In this document: positions 63,848 to 64,000 of the stretch, in pieces | How the letters are laid out: every line of letters begins with the position of its first letter | Position numbering within the stretch: the stretch's first letter is position 1 | Assembly (NCBI GenBank): GCA_032207245.1 | Contig: CM063498.1 | Location: 96,608,851 to 96,672,850 of the forward strand | Direction of reading: 5' to 3' | Length of the DNA: 64,000 nt | Source of the DNA: Pardosa pseudoannulata | Taxonomy: Eukaryota; Arthropoda; Arachnida; Araneae; Lycosidae | The notes under the pieces: generated by a model | The model's database searches: none | What the model was told of the DNA's origin: nothing | Seen by the model: the letters and a program-made list of their open reading frames with translations, nothing else | Program-made: the position numbers and the translations under genes

Positions 63848-64000
63848 TCAACCCATTAATCCCAGAGTCACTTCTGCCTGATAAATATTGATAATATCTA
63901 AAATCTAAGTTATTAGTAAGGGTAAAACAAATATGGAATTTAAACAACTTCGAATATTGCAATATCTCTTTATTAGAGATCGGCTGTCATTTTCACAACA
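63848..64000 (+). mobile_element. piggyBac-like element, second copy, cut by window end
   Basis: After a mutated TTAA (TCAA) the terminus CCCATTAATCCCAGAGTCA matches the CTTTAATGCCCGAGTCA left end at 24344. The alignment continues through ATCTAAAATCTAAGTTATTA and TTTAAACAACTT(C/T)GAATA to the last base, so the element continues beyond 64000. Confidence 0.6.

Overview
This is a strongly AT-rich eukaryotic window in which I find no convincing host protein-coding exon, no rRNA gene and no functional-looking tRNA gene. Every open frame is short. Those I can explain fall inside repeats, microsatellites or transposon relics. The repeat types (Helitrons with TC/CTRR ends, TTAA-flanked piggyBac-like elements, a Ginger/KRBA2-like integrase relic, tRNA-derived SINEs, long (AT)n tracts and several satellite arrays) suggest an arthropod nuclear genome. 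An arachnid such as a spider is my best guess, but this is inference from style and not from a marker gene. The stretch is intergenic or deep-intronic repeat sequence.

Layout. 0-13 kb: AT-rich unique DNA with a 371-bp piggyBac-like MITE (2.5 kb), a GC-richer dimer (3 kb), a nested satellite (6.2-7.0 kb), a decayed non-LTR retrotransposon 3' end (8.4 kb) and two abutting LTR-like blocks (9.7-10.5 kb). 13-21 kb: a 180-bp dimer, a hAT-like element with a perfect 8-bp target duplication, a near-perfect palindrome, a SINE, a Helitron carrying a tRNA-like segment, a roughly 249-bp tandem array, a 241-bp piggyBac-like MITE and long (AT)n tracts. 22-34 kb: three related Helitrons, one nested inside a piggyBac-like element, plus a second SINE family and degenerate tandem repeats. 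35-45 kb: microsatellites, a polypyrimidine tract, another tRNA-bearing Helitron, a 4.4-kb satellite with a 700-bp higher-order unit, and a tandem array of about 369-bp promoter-containing units with a SINE in one unit. 45-64 kb: SINE fragments, an intact N-terminal piggyBac-type ORF with one element terminus, a tandem duplication ending in (AT)n, a Ginger-type remnant with inverted termini, five copies of a roughly 700-bp tandem unit, and a second copy of the 24.3-kb piggyBac-like family running off the window end.

No genes work together here as a pathway. What the window records is a layered history of transposition: the order of insertion can be read directly at 24.3-26.0 kb (Helitron into piggyBac-like element) and at 42.2-44.6 kb (SINE into one unit of a tandem array). 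Satellite expansion at several period lengths overlies this. The most unusual item is a Helitron-like family, four copies, with a tRNA-like A-box/B-box segment in its interior.
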